Of a stretch of DNA of 64,000 bases, positions 34,845-42,934 are shown in pieces. Every line of letters starts with the position of its first letter. Position 1 is the first letter of the stretch. This DNA is from Polynucleobacter sp. MWH-CaK5. GTDB lineage: Bacteria > Pseudomonadota > Gammaproteobacteria > Burkholderiales > Burkholderiaceae. Made by a program: the position numbers and the translations under genes. The DNA lies in contig NZ_CP061299.1 of the NCBI RefSeq assembly GCF_018687615.1, positions 620,001 to 684,000 on the forward strand, written 5' to 3'. The notes below the pieces were generated by a model, which was not told the origin of the DNA, made no database searches, and saw nothing but the letters and a program-made list of their open reading frames with translations.

Positions 34845-35024
34845 ATGGAAAACATCGTGCCGTATCTATCAGCCACATCAACCGTCTTGGGTTTGGTGTT
34901 TTTTGTGGGCATCGTTTGGTGGGCATGGTCTGCCAATCGACGTGCTGCAAATGATGAATCGGCACAGTTACCGTTTGATCTCCCAGATGAATATAAGAAA
35001 GATGATAAGAAGGATCAATCATGA
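34845..35024 (+). CDS. ccoQ: cbb3-type oxidase subunit CcoQ
   Basis: A 59-residue open frame that starts at the ATG at 34845 and ends in the TGA overlapping the ccoP start. One membrane helix (STVLGLVFFVGIVWWAWSAN) is followed by a basic RR and an acidic tail with the motif LPFDLPDE, which is typical of CcoQ. AAGAGAT lies before the start. CcoQ stabilises the CcoNOP complex in studied species. The position between ccoO and ccoP is the standard one. Confidence 0.93.
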   Translation: MENIVPYLSATSTVLGLVFFVGIVWWAWSANRRAANDESAQLPFDLPDEYKKDDKKDQS

Positions 35025-35944
35025 GTGATTTTTTCAGTAGTGGGTGGGGCATTTATATTGCGCTCGTAACGGGCGTGGGCATCATTTGGTGTCTGTATTT
35101 ATTATTTTCTCAACGTAAAACCAATGTAACGTATGAGGCTGATGGTTCTGTGGCCGATACAGGGCACGTTTGGGATGATGATTTGCGCGAGTTAAATAAT
35201 CCATTGCCACGTTGGTGGATGTGGATGTTCGTGTTGTCATGTGTATTTGCCATCGTGTACTTGGTTTTGTATCCAGGTATGGGTACTTATGAAGGTGCTT
35301 TGGGATACACAACACGTTCTGCTCATGATTCATCTGTTGTTCAAGCGAATCAACAGTTAAAGCCTATCTATGCGAAATATATGGACATGGATGCCAAGCA
35401 AGTGGCTGCTGATCCAGCTGCTCGTGAAATGGGTCAACGTCTTTTCTTGAACCATTGTGCTCAATGTCATGGATCTGATGCTGGTGGCTCTAAAGGCTTC
35501 CCTAATTTGGCAGACACTGATTGGTTATATGGTGGCGACACTCAAGACATCAAACAAACATTGGTTGCTGGTCGTGCTGGTGTGATGCCTGCCTTTGCTC
35601 ACCTAGAAAGCACTCAAGTTTCAGATGTGGCTAACTATGTGCGTAACTTATCTGGTTTGGCCGCTGATCAAATCAAAGTGGGTCGTGGCTCTGAGGTTTA
35701 CAAAGCCAATTGCGCAGCATGTCATGGTGCTGAAGGCAAGGGCATGGCTGCCATGGGTGCTCCTAACCTGACTGATAAAGTTTGGTTATATGGTGGCTCA
35801 GAGGCCAGCATCGTTGAAACAGTTTTAAAAGGACGCAACGGTATGATGCCAGCTCATGACACTATTTTGACCCCAGAAAAAATTCATTTGCTAACAGCTT
35901 ATGTTTGGGGTTTATCGAACGTTAAAGATAAAGTCAGCAAATAA
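35021..35944 (+). CDS. ccoP: cbb3-type oxidase subunit III (di-heme cytochrome c)
   Basis: A 307-residue membrane-bound di-heme cytochrome. Two helices at about residues 10-29 and 66-85 flank HVWDDDLRELNNPLPRWW, a CcoP hallmark. The first heme is at C146-A-Q-C149-H150 and the second at C231-A-A-C234-H235. CcoP is the entry point for electrons from soluble cytochrome c. The start ATG overlaps the ccoQ stop by four bases (ATGA) and the stop overlaps the ccoG start by one base (TAATG), so the subunits are tightly coupled. Confidence 0.97.
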   Translation: MSDFFSSGWGIYIALVTGVGIIWCLYLLFSQRKTNVTYEADGSVADTGHVWDDDLRELNNPLPRWWMWMFVLSCVFAIVYLVLYPGMGTYEGALGYTTRSAHDSSVVQANQQLKPIYAKYMDMDAKQVAADPAAREMGQRLFLNHCAQCHGSDAGGSKGFPNLADTDWLYGGDTQDIKQTLVAGRAGVMPAFAHLESTQVSDVANYVRNLSGLAADQIKVGRGSEVYKANCAACHGAEGKGMAAMGAPNLTDKVWLYGGSEASIVETVLKGRNGMMPAHDTILTPEKIHLLTAYVWGLSNVKDKVSK

Positions 35945-37404
35945 TGTCAAATGACTTCCTAGCGGATGAGAGTGGCTCACAGAACACAGTTGAGCTATCT
36001 CTCTACGAAGTAAGACGTAAAATTTACCCCCGCTCAGTGAGTGGGGTTTTTGCCAAGTGGCGCTTAATATTAGTTCTTGCGACACAAATATTGTTTTATG
36101 GCTTACCTTGGGTGCAGTGGAATGACCGTCAAGCGGTTTTATTCGACTTGGTATCTCGTAAGTTTTACATCTTCGGTTTGGTTCTTTGGCCGCAAGATAT
36201 TATTTATCTGACTCTTTTGCTGATCCTTTCAGCATTAGCACTTTTCTTATTCACAGCGGTTGCTGGTCGTTTGTTCTGTGGATACGCTTGCCCGCAAACG
36301 GTCTACACAGAAATATTCATGTGGATAGAGCGCAAGATTGAAGGCGATCGTTTTGCACGCATTCGTTTAGATGGTCAAGAGTGGCCTTGGAACTTCACTA
36401 AATGGCGCATCAAAATAACCAAACATTTCTTGTGGATTTTGATTGCTCTTTGGACTGGATTTACTTTTGTTGGTTATTTCACACCAATCAAGGTATTGAG
36501 TGCTGAACTGATTGCATTCACCTTAGGCCCTTGGCAGGCATTCTGGTTATTGTTCTATAGCTTTGCCACTTGGGGAAATGCTGGCTTCATGCGTGAGCAA
36601 GTTTGTAAATACATGTGTCCATACGCACGCTTCCAAAGTGTGATGGTTGATAAAGACACATTTGTTGTTACTTATGACAAAACGCGTGGTGATCCACGAG
36701 GTAGTCGAGCAAAAGCTGCTAACCACAAAGAGCTTGGTTTAGGTGATTGTGTTGATTGCAGTATCTGCGTTCAAGTATGCCCAACAGGCATTGATATTCG
36801 TGATGGCTTGCAATACATGTGTATTGGTTGTGGCGCGTGTATAGATGCCTGCGATCAAGTGATGGACAAGGTTGGTTACGATAAAGGTTTGATTCGTTAC
36901 ACGTCTGAACGAGCCATGCTTGAGCACATGGACAACAAGAAGGCAAGACATTACATTTTTAGACCACGTGTACTGGTTTATATCGGGATCATGTCTGTGT
37001 TGTTGATCGCATTTGCAAGCTCAGTGTTTCTGCGTAATCCTTTGAGGGTTGATGTGATGCGTGACCGGGGTGCTTTGGCTCGTGAAATTGAAGGCACCAA
37101 GATAGAGAACGTTTATCGCCTCCAAATCATGAACTCTTCTGAAAACCAAATGAATGTTCGAATTGTTGCGACTGGTTTACCAGGCATGCAAATTTTGAGT
37201 TCTCAGGGTAAAGAAATTACTGAAGTTGTTGTGAATCCATCAAGCAATCTGTTGATACCAGTGAAGGTCAGAGTAGCTATTGAAGACGTTAAAACGGGCA
37301 CTCATCCAATTAGTTTTGATATCGAAGCAAATGAAAATGGACCTAACGCCTCTAATACTTTAAGAGTTCGTGGCGAGAAGTCTAGTTTTATTGTGCCAAG
37401 GTAA
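35944..37404 (+). CDS. ccoG: Cytochrome c oxidase accessory protein CcoG (Fe-S, membrane)
   Basis: A 486-residue membrane protein with bacterial ferredoxin motifs. The N-terminal region has several helices and the signature AGRLFCGYACPQTVYTEIFMW. Later, CVDCSICVQVCPTGIDI and CIGCGACIDACDQVMDK supply two cysteine sets for [4Fe-4S] clusters. A further helix and a C-terminal Ig-like periplasmic domain (about residues 375-486) follow. In studied bacteria CcoG reduces copper during cbb3 assembly. Start overlaps the ccoP stop by one base. Confidence 0.95.
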   Translation: MSNDFLADESGSQNTVELSLYEVRRKIYPRSVSGVFAKWRLILVLATQILFYGLPWVQWNDRQAVLFDLVSRKFYIFGLVLWPQDIIYLTLLLILSALALFLFTAVAGRLFCGYACPQTVYTEIFMWIERKIEGDRFARIRLDGQEWPWNFTKWRIKITKHFLWILIALWTGFTFVGYFTPIKVLSAELIAFTLGPWQAFWLLFYSFATWGNAGFMREQVCKYMCPYARFQSVMVDKDTFVVTYDKTRGDPRGSRAKAANHKELGLGDCVDCSICVQVCPTGIDIRDGLQYMCIGCGACIDACDQVMDKVGYDKGLIRYTSERAMLEHMDNKKARHYIFRPRVLVYIGIMSVLLIAFASSVFLRNPLRVDVMRDRGALAREIEGTKIENVYRLQIMNSSENQMNVRIVATGLPGMQILSSQGKEITEVVVNPSSNLLIPVKVRVAIEDVKTGTHPISFDIEANENGPNASNTLRVRGEKSSFIVPR

Positions 37405-37418
37405 GAATAGGAGACTGT

Positions 37419-37607
37419 ATGTCAAAAGAATTAGATACAAAACCATGGTGGAAGCAGTTGTGGCCATGGTTGATCATCAGTGGTCCAGCGATTGGTGCAG
37501 TTGGTGCTGCCATCACTATTTGGTTTGCGTTCACTCAGGACGTTGATCAGACGATTCGTGAAGGCGTTGTTAAACAAGGTTTAAAGATAGAGCAGGTGAC
37601 CAAATGA
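37419..37607 (+). CDS. ccoH: FixH/CcoH-like protein reduced to its membrane anchor
   Basis: A 62-residue protein in the position normally held by FixH/CcoH, an assembly factor for cbb3 oxidase. The N-terminus KPWWKQLWPWLIISGPAIGA and the following helix resemble the FixH membrane anchor, and DQTIREGVVKQGLKIEQ matches the linker that usually reads like DDYYKQGLAI. The large periplasmic domain of full-length FixH (total usually 150-200 residues) is missing. The stop is overlapped by the next start (ATGA), so the short form looks settled and not a recent frameshift. The FixH call rests on position and these short matches. Confidence 0.7.
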   Translation: MSKELDTKPWWKQLWPWLIISGPAIGAVGAAITIWFAFTQDVDQTIREGVVKQGLKIEQVTK

Positions 37608-37864
37608 AGTGCCGTTTATGGATGTGGATTTTGTGGCCATCTTTCTTGGTGGGTGGAATTGCCGAAGGGATATTTTTTACTTTGGTGCAGCCAGAGGATT
37701 TGGTATTTTTAGATCAACCAATCACGGCTTCTAAAGAGGCTGTTTATACGATTGGTTTTTTCATTTTTTGGTTATTGTGTGCTCTATCAAGTGCACTGAC
37801 CATTTATATCTTGCCTGGATCAGTGTGTGATCTGAATGAAAAAGCAGATGGTGGATTGCTGTAA
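37604..37864 (+). CDS. Small two-helix membrane protein of the cbb3 operon
   Basis: An 86-residue hydrophobic protein. I do not recognise a named family. It has two probable membrane helices (WMWILWPSFLVGGIAEGIFFTLV and TIGFFIFWLLCALSSALTIYIL) separated by a loop of about 25 residues, and it ends with CDLNEKADGGLL. The ATG overlaps the mini-FixH stop by four bases. It is the last gene before the operon terminator. The context suggests an accessory role in cbb3 oxidase assembly or stability, but this is inference only. Confidence 0.75.
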   Translation: MKCRLWMWILWPSFLVGGIAEGIFFTLVQPEDLVFLDQPITASKEAVYTIGFFIFWLLCALSSALTIYILPGSVCDLNEKADGGLL

Positions 37865-37891
37865 ATAGTTAAGTAATCAAATTGATTTAAT

Positions 37892-37919
37892 AAAAAAGCA
37901 GCTTTAAAGCTGCTTTTTT
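37892..37919. terminator. Bidirectional terminator between the cbb3 operon and fnr
   Basis: AAAAAAGCAGC and GCTGCTTTTTT form a perfect palindrome around TTTAAA. It serves the plus-strand oxidase operon and the minus-strand fnr gene, whose stop is 37 bases away. Confidence 0.9.
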
Positions 37920-37955
37920 ACTGAGTTAAAAGATGTTGGAATATTTGTTGATTGA

Positions 37956-38705
37956 TTAAGTGTGAGCGGCGCAATGAATGGCGCTTGATTTACCGGTCAA
38001 CTCGAGTAGGCCATTCATATCAATCAATTTGATATGACGTTGTTTGATTTGAATGAGGCCTGATTCACTGAAGCGTGAGAACAAACGGCTCACTGTCTCT
38101 AACTGAATACCCAAATAACTACCAATTTCTTCACGGCTCATGCGCAAGTGATATTCGCTGGGCGAATAACCTCTGGCTGCAAGACGATCTGAGAAGTTCA
38201 ATAGGAAGCTCGCCAGGCGCTCTTCAGCTCGAAGACTGCCCAATGAAAGAAGGTGACGTTGATCTTGAGTTAATTCTTTACTCAAGATGCGATGAAATTG
38301 TTGTTGAAGTGATGGAATTTGTCTTGCTAAAGTTTCAAATTCGTTGAATTTAACAACGCAAGCCTCGCTGTCTTCGAGAGCGATTGCATTTGATTGGTAT
38401 TGATTGTTACCAATACCATCTAAGCCAAGCATTTCACCTGGTAAATGGAAGCCTGTGATTTGTTCGCGACCATCAGGAAGTGCGTATTCTGTTTTTAGAG
38501 AACCAAATTTAATGCCATAAACAGCACTCAAGGTGTCACCTTGGCGGTAAAGAGCATCACCTTTTTTTAAACGGACTCTCTCAGTGACCAATGAATCGAT
38601 CCTATCAACTTCTTCAACGCTTAAGCCAACTGGAAGACAAAACTGTCCTAAAACGCAAGTTGAGCATTTGTTGGCAGGGTTTGTGGTGGCGATAGGATTC
38701 ATCAT
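37956..38705 (-). CDS. fnr: Oxygen-sensing regulator FNR
   Basis: A 249-residue Crp/Fnr-family activator. All four ligands for the oxygen-labile [4Fe-4S] cluster are present: C14, C17 and C23 (KCSTCVLGQFC) and C116 (EACVVKF). The effector beta-roll follows, then a dimer helix and the winged helix, with recognition helix IQLETVSRLFSRF, whose E-x-x-S-R contacts the TTGAT half-site in E. coli FNR. It most likely activates the neighbouring ccoN operon through the box at 32620-32633. Two ATG codons begin the frame, and the second (38702) is equally possible. There is no clear Shine-Dalgarno sequence. Confidence 0.95.
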   Translation of the reverse strand: MMNPIATTNPANKCSTCVLGQFCLPVGLSVEEVDRIDSLVTERVRLKKGDALYRQGDTLSAVYGIKFGSLKTEYALPDGREQITGFHLPGEMLGLDGIGNNQYQSNAIALEDSEACVVKFNEFETLARQIPSLQQQFHRILSKELTQDQRHLLSLGSLRAEERLASFLLNFSDRLAARGYSPSEYHLRMSREEIGSYLGIQLETVSRLFSRFSESGLIQIKQRHIKLIDMNGLLELTGKSSAIHCAAHT

Positions 38706-38732
38706 TGTTTACTTTATATGAATATAACTAGT

Positions 38733-38746
38733 TTGCTTTACATCAA
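38733..38746. promoter_or_regulatory. Degenerate FNR-like site between fnr and the DsbD-like gene
   Basis: TTGCT-TTAC-ATCAA has one perfect and one imperfect FNR half-site. It lies 28 bases upstream of fnr and 74 bases upstream of the divergent gene at 38821, so it could serve autoregulation or co-control. Confidence 0.4.
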
Positions 38747-38820
38747 TGCAGCTTAAGTAGACATTGGTACTATTCTATAACTTCGCATTCAACAATACCA
38801 CTTAGGAATTTTCGGTAAGT

Positions 38821-39570
38821 ATGGTCACATCCACGTTATTTCTGACGATATTTATCGGGGCCTTGGTCAGTGGTTGGCATTGCGCTTTGATGTGCGGTGG
38901 CATTGCTGCTGGTCTAGAACGAGCCAAGCAAAATCCTTCAGCAGACGGAAATGCAGCTACTTTGCGTTTTATTTCCAGAAAACAACTCATTTATGAGCAG
39001 TTATTGACTCATATGGGCAGAATCACCAGCTACGTCTTATTAGGTGTTTTGGCTGGAACTTTGGGTTTTCCATTGTGGCAGCAAGGTTGGTTACCAGTTC
39101 AACGAGCATTATTTGCGGTAGCGGCGCTGATTTTTCTATTCCAGGGCTTTCTTATTTTGACTAAAAATAAGTCCAAATCCTCTTCGTGGGAGGTGTGGCT
39201 CAACACCAAAACAGCTACTTTATGGTCAAAACTATCAAAATCACTTCAAAAGCCAGGTCATAAACCACATTTTTTGGTGGGTCTCGTGTGGGGTTTGGTT
39301 CCCTGTGGCTTGATTTATAGCATCTTGCCTTTGGCCTTTTTATCTGGGGATGGCGTCTCAGGAGGCTTATTAATGTTGGCTTTTGGCTTGGGAACATTGC
39401 CCAATCTTTTGCTCATCACTGGTTTTTCAGCACGCTTGGCAGCGTGGGGGCATCAGGCTTGGACGCGCTATATGGCTGCGGGCTTGATGATTTTTACAGG
39501 ACTATTTGGTCTTTACAGGGCCTTCACCTTGCCTGATGCGCTTCTCAAAGGTGGTTTTTGCATTGGCTAG
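38821..39570 (+). CDS. DsbD-like/TauE-SafE-type membrane protein next to fnr
   Basis: A 249-residue membrane protein of about six helices, usually annotated as sulfite exporter TauE/SafE family or cytochrome biogenesis protein (DsbD_2 fold). The family signs are GWHCALMCGGIAAGLE near residue 18 and GLVWGLVPCGLIYSILPLA near residue 155, each with conserved cysteines. Genes of this type often sit beside cbb3 clusters in proteobacteria, which points to thiol or copper handling in oxidase assembly. A named function would be inference. An FNR-like site lies 74 bases upstream. Its terminator is not obvious. Confidence 0.85.
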   Translation: MVTSTLFLTIFIGALVSGWHCALMCGGIAAGLERAKQNPSADGNAATLRFISRKQLIYEQLLTHMGRITSYVLLGVLAGTLGFPLWQQGWLPVQRALFAVAALIFLFQGFLILTKNKSKSSSWEVWLNTKTATLWSKLSKSLQKPGHKPHFLVGLVWGLVPCGLIYSILPLAFLSGDGVSGGLLMLAFGLGTLPNLLLITGFSARLAAWGHQAWTRYMAAGLMIFTGLFGLYRAFTLPDALLKGGFCIG

Positions 39571-39681
39571 AGTTTGAATTACAATAGCTCCCTAGTTGGT
39601 TAAATAATAATGATGTGATTTCTGGTATCTCTTAGCCAGACATCCTTAACCCAAATATAAACAGATTCCCTTTTTAAATTT

Positions 39682-40386
39682 ATGACTCCTGAACAGCTCA
39701 AGCTGGTGCTTGAAACTGCACTCTTATGTGCAGATGAACCCATGACAATGAACGATTTGCGTCGTTTGTTTTTAGAAGAACTTTCTGCAGAGGAGTTGAA
39801 TGAGGCTTTATCTCAGATTCAGGCAGATTGGGCAGAAAAGGGCATGGAGCTTTTAGAGCTTGCGACGGGCTGGCGTTTTCAAAGTCGTTTGTCGATGCGT
39901 GAGTATTTGGATCGCTTGACGCCTGAGAAGCCACCGAAGTACTCAAGAGCTGTGATGGAAACTTTGGCCATCATCGCTTATCGTCAACCAGTGACGAGAG
40001 GTGAGATTGAAGAGATTCGTGGCGTGACTGTGAGCTCAAATGTGGTGAAACAGTTAGAAGATCGCGGTTGGATTGAAGTAGTGGGTCATAAAGACACCGT
40101 CGGACGTCCTGGTCTATACGCCACAACGCGCCAATTTTTAAATGATTTAAGTTTGACCACTTTGCAAGAATTGCCAATGCTCGATGATGCTTCAGCTCAA
40201 GCTGAGTCTGTGGCTCAGCGAGTGATGGAGTTTGAGGGTGAACCAACAGTTGCTCCTGAAGGCGCTTCAGACGTGACTGATGTAGCTGACACATCAAACG
40301 ACCAAGTGTCGACACCAACTGAAGTAAGTGATGCTGAAGTTGATGCTAACGATACGCAAACCAATAACGAAAAAACTAATGACTAG
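39682..40386 (+). CDS. scpB: Segregation and condensation protein B
   Basis: A 234-residue protein with two winged-helix domains that binds ScpA and SMC in the chromosome condensin. The core is standard: [17 protein letters not shown] at the start, [10 protein letters not shown], then [33 protein letters not shown] and [16 protein letters not shown]. The last 55 residues or so are acidic and low complexity, longer than in many ScpB proteins. The 3' end overlaps rluB by eight bases. The scpB-rluB order is common in proteobacteria. No clear Shine-Dalgarno sequence precedes the ATG. Confidence 0.95.
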   Translation: MTPEQLKLVLETALLCADEPMTMNDLRRLFLEELSAEELNEALSQIQADWAEKGMELLELATGWRFQSRLSMREYLDRLTPEKPPKYSRAVMETLAIIAYRQPVTRGEIEEIRGVTVSSNVVKQLEDRGWIEVVGHKDTVGRPGLYATTRQFLNDLSLTTLQELPMLDDASAQAESVAQRVMEFEGEPTVAPEGASDVTDVADTSNDQVSTPTEVSDAEVDANDTQTNNEKTND

Positions 40387-42265
40387 TCCTGAATTTGAAT
40401 CTGAACAGCCCGCCAAAGTGGATGGGCAAGAGGCTGGTGAAACTAGCGAGACTCGACCAAAAAGAACCAGTCGCAGTCCATACAACAAGACGCGCAGCAG
40501 ACGTCCACGCGATGAAAATGCGCCCGCCGGTGATCAGCCTGCAAATGACAATCAAGTGACTGAAGCCGGTGCTGGTGACCAACCAGCAGTGGAGGGTGAG
40601 CAAGCAGCAAGATCTCCTCGCGGTCAGCGTCCTCCAAGAGGTGATCGTGGTGATAGGTCTGCCAGAGGCCCAAGAAATAAAGGTAATAACGGTGACAGAG
40701 GTGACAGAACAAATCATCCTTCACGTCATCAAGAAGCCAAAGCCAGTCCGGTCAGCGAAGAAAGCCAAGCTTTATTTGCATCCGTGGTTTCTGGGGAGTT
40801 TGATGCCACATTGGACACGCCAGAAGTTGAAACAGAAGTGACTCATGACATGGTCGCTCAAACATTGGCTGAATTAGAGACCGAGTCTCATTCATCTGAA
40901 TCAGAAACAAAAGAAGCTCAAGCTGAAGAAGATGCAATGCCAGGCTTGCAGTTCTCTAGTGTTGATGAACTGCCATTAAGTTTGCGTGATGAAGTTTGGT
41001 CTGATCTTGATGATGTCGATGAGGAAGGTTTCGACGAAGACACTGTTAAGTTGCACAAGGTTCTAGCTGATGCTGGTATGGGCTCTCGCCGTGACATGGA
41101 AGACCTGATCATTCAGGGTCGTGTTTCTGTAAACAGTATGCCGGCGCACATTGGCCAACGTGTTGGACCAACGGATCAAGTCAAAATCAATGGCAAGATG
41201 GTTCATCGCAAGATTCAAACAAAACCACCGCGCGTGATTCTTTATCACAAGCCGGCGGGTGAGATTGTTAGTCAATCAGATCCAGAAGGTCGTCCAACCG
41301 TATTTGATCGCTTGCCAAAAGCTAAGCAAGGTCGTTGGATTGCAGTGGGTCGTTTGGACTTTAATACTGAAGGCTTGTTGTTATTCACAACTTCAGGTGA
41401 GTTAGCGAATCGTTTGATGCACCCTCGTTATGGTGTTGAGCGTGAATACGCAGCACGTATTTTGGGTGACTTAGAGCCAGAGCAAGAAAAGCTTTTAAAA
41501 ACAGGTATCAATTTAGATGACGGTGTTGCTAAATTCTTGCGCTTAGTCAGTGGTGGCGGAGAAGGTGCTAATCGTTGGTATCACGTGGCATTAACAGAAG
41601 GTCGTAACCGTGAGGTTCGCCGCATGTTTGAGGCGGTTGGCCACATTGTGTCTCGTTTGATTCGAACACGCTATGGCTTGTTTGTTTTGCCTCCAAGATT
41701 GCGTCGTGGTCGCTGGGAAGAAGTTCCATCAGATCAAATTGTGCAGCTCATGAGAATGGCTGGCTTGAAAGTTCCTCAGGGCATGGGTGAAAAATCTCGC
41801 CGTGATCCACGCGAGGGCGGCAACCGTGCCCCACGTGAACACAGTGGCGGTCAACCTGATCCAATGCAAACCTCAGTGTCTTACTGGGGATCTAAGGACG
41901 CATTAAGACAAGCATCCAACACCAACCGCTTTGCTCAAGGTCATGCAGATGATCGTGGCGGCAGATACAAGGGCAGCAATGGTGGTGGAAGAGGTAAACC
42001 AGGTCAGGGTGGTAAGCCTGGTCAAGGAAAGCCAGGTCAAGGCGGTCGCTCAGGAGGTTTTGGGCAGCGTCGTGACGAGGATAGTCAAGCTGGCGTGCAC
42101 CACGGTAGTGCATTTGGCAGTGGCGCTGATAAACCTCGTTCTGGTCAAAAATTCGGTAAAAAAGGTCCAGGTCAGGGCGGTTCTCGCTCCGGTCAGGGGC
42201 AAAATCGCTCTCCAGGTGGTAAACCTGGGGGTAAATTTGGTAAAAAGTTCTCAAAACCGAGCTAA
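40379..42265 (+). CDS. rluB: 23S rRNA pseudouridine synthase RluB with long disordered ends
   Basis: A 628-residue enzyme that converts uridine to pseudouridine in 23S rRNA. The S4 RNA-binding domain begins near residue 222 ([20 protein letters not shown]). The catalytic aspartate is D327 in [14 protein letters not shown], and [13 protein letters not shown] follows. The first 220 residues are low complexity, partly RG-rich ([11 protein letters not shown]) and partly acidic. The last 130 are Gly/Lys/Gln-rich with GKPGQGG-type repeats. E. coli RluB is about 290 residues. I chose the ATG at 40379, which overlaps scpB by eight bases. An in-frame ATG at 40328 lies inside scpB and is unlikely. Confidence 0.93.
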   Translation: MTSPEFESEQPAKVDGQEAGETSETRPKRTSRSPYNKTRSRRPRDENAPAGDQPANDNQVTEAGAGDQPAVEGEQAARSPRGQRPPRGDRGDRSARGPRNKGNNGDRGDRTNHPSRHQEAKASPVSEESQALFASVVSGEFDATLDTPEVETEVTHDMVAQTLAELETESHSSESETKEAQAEEDAMPGLQFSSVDELPLSLRDEVWSDLDDVDEEGFDEDTVKLHKVLADAGMGSRRDMEDLIIQGRVSVNSMPAHIGQRVGPTDQVKINGKMVHRKIQTKPPRVILYHKPAGEIVSQSDPEGRPTVFDRLPKAKQGRWIAVGRLDFNTEGLLLFTTSGELANRLMHPRYGVEREYAARILGDLEPEQEKLLKTGINLDDGVAKFLRLVSGGGEGANRWYHVALTEGRNREVRRMFEAVGHIVSRLIRTRYGLFVLPPRLRRGRWEEVPSDQIVQLMRMAGLKVPQGMGEKSRRDPREGGNRAPREHSGGQPDPMQTSVSYWGSKDALRQASNTNRFAQGHADDRGGRYKGSNGGGRGKPGQGGKPGQGKPGQGGRSGGFGQRRDEDSQAGVHHGSAFGSGADKPRSGQKFGKKGPGQGGSRSGQGQNRSPGGKPGGKFGKKFSKPS

Positions 42266-42292
42266 ATTGTCAGTAAAGCTAGGGGATATCCC

Positions 42293-42321
42293 TTGGCAGG
42301 ACTGGCAAGTTCTTATATAAT
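42293..42321 (+). promoter_or_regulatory. Sigma-70 promoter of the rimP-nusA-infB operon
   Basis: TTGGCA (42293-42298), exactly 17 bases and TATAAT (42316-42321). It predicts a start near 42328 and a 5' leader of about 112 bases before the rimP ATG. Confidence 0.75.
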
Positions 42322-42347
42322 TCAACTGTTTAGTAGTTCCGGCTAAA

Positions 42348-42416
42348 GTTGCGTTCAACGTAGGTCGGGCATGTTCTTTTTGTTTAGGAATATGGGCTAT
42401 ATGCCCATTTTTTTTT
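42348..42416 (+). promoter_or_regulatory. Possible attenuator in the rimP leader
   Basis: A small hairpin (GTTG-CGTT-CAAC, 42348-42359) is followed by GGGCAT (42367-42372), which can pair with ATGCCC (42401-42406). That pairing excludes the downstream terminator stem (ATGGGC with GCCCAT). The two alternative structures are what a transcription attenuator needs. The regulator is not known. Confidence 0.5.
42392..42416 (+). terminator. Terminator hairpin between the rimP promoter and the rimP start
   Basis: ATGGGC (42392-42397) pairs with GCCCAT (42403-42408) across TATAT, followed directly by eight T. It lies downstream of the operon promoter and 24 bases before the rimP ATG, so it can also be the rluB terminator. 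Confidence 0.75.
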
Positions 42417-42439
42417 GGTGAAAGAAAACGTAACAGTCG

Positions 42440-42934
42440 ATGGCGAACGAACAAGTTCTGATTGCTGACGCTCTTAAGAGCCTGGGGTACCTACTCGTTG
42501 ATATCGAACGAGAAGGTCGTGGCTTATTGCGCGTCACAATTGAAAACGTTGATTATGAGCGTCCGATTGATATTACTGATTGTGAAAAAGTAAGCCGTCA
42601 TCTGAATTACAGCTTGCCTGTAGATAACGTTAACTACGATCGATTGGAAGTTTCTTCACCAGGCTTGGACCGACCTGTAAAAACAGTAGCTGACCATGTC
42701 CGATTCATGGGCTTGGAAGCAAACGTTAAATTACGCGTCGCACATGCTGGCCGAAAGAATTATGTAGGTGTTTTGCAGGGCTTGATCAGTGGTGACGCTG
42801 ATTCTGTTGATGCCAAGTTGGGTCTGTTAATTAAAAACACAGATGGCAGCGAGGCAATGTTTGAATTTACTCTGGCCGAGGTTGAAAAAACTCGGTTGGT
42901 TCCCGTAGTTGATTTCAAAGGAAGAAAATCATGA
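42440..42934 (+). CDS. rimP: Ribosome maturation factor RimP
   Basis: A 164-residue factor for 30S subunit maturation. It has the two-domain RimP layout: an N-terminal alpha/beta domain with [20 protein letters not shown] and [15 protein letters not shown], the hallmark [14 protein letters not shown], and a C-terminal SH3-like domain. It heads the rimP-nusA-infB-rbfA-truB operon. The stop overlaps the nusA start by four bases (ATGA). No strong Shine-Dalgarno sequence is seen before the ATG. Confidence 0.95.
   Translation: MANEQVLIADALKSLGYLLVDIEREGRGLLRVTIENVDYERPIDITDCEKVSRHLNYSLPVDNVNYDRLEVSSPGLDRPVKTVADHVRFMGLEANVKLRVAHAGRKNYVGVLQGLISGDADSVDAKLGLLIKNTDGSEAMFEFTLAEVEKTRLVPVVDFKGRKS

Noticed and set aside
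41980..42240. G-rich repeats resembling a repeat array
   Set aside because: They are imperfect, in frame, and encode the [11 protein letters not shown] tail of RluB; no spacer structure as in CRISPR.
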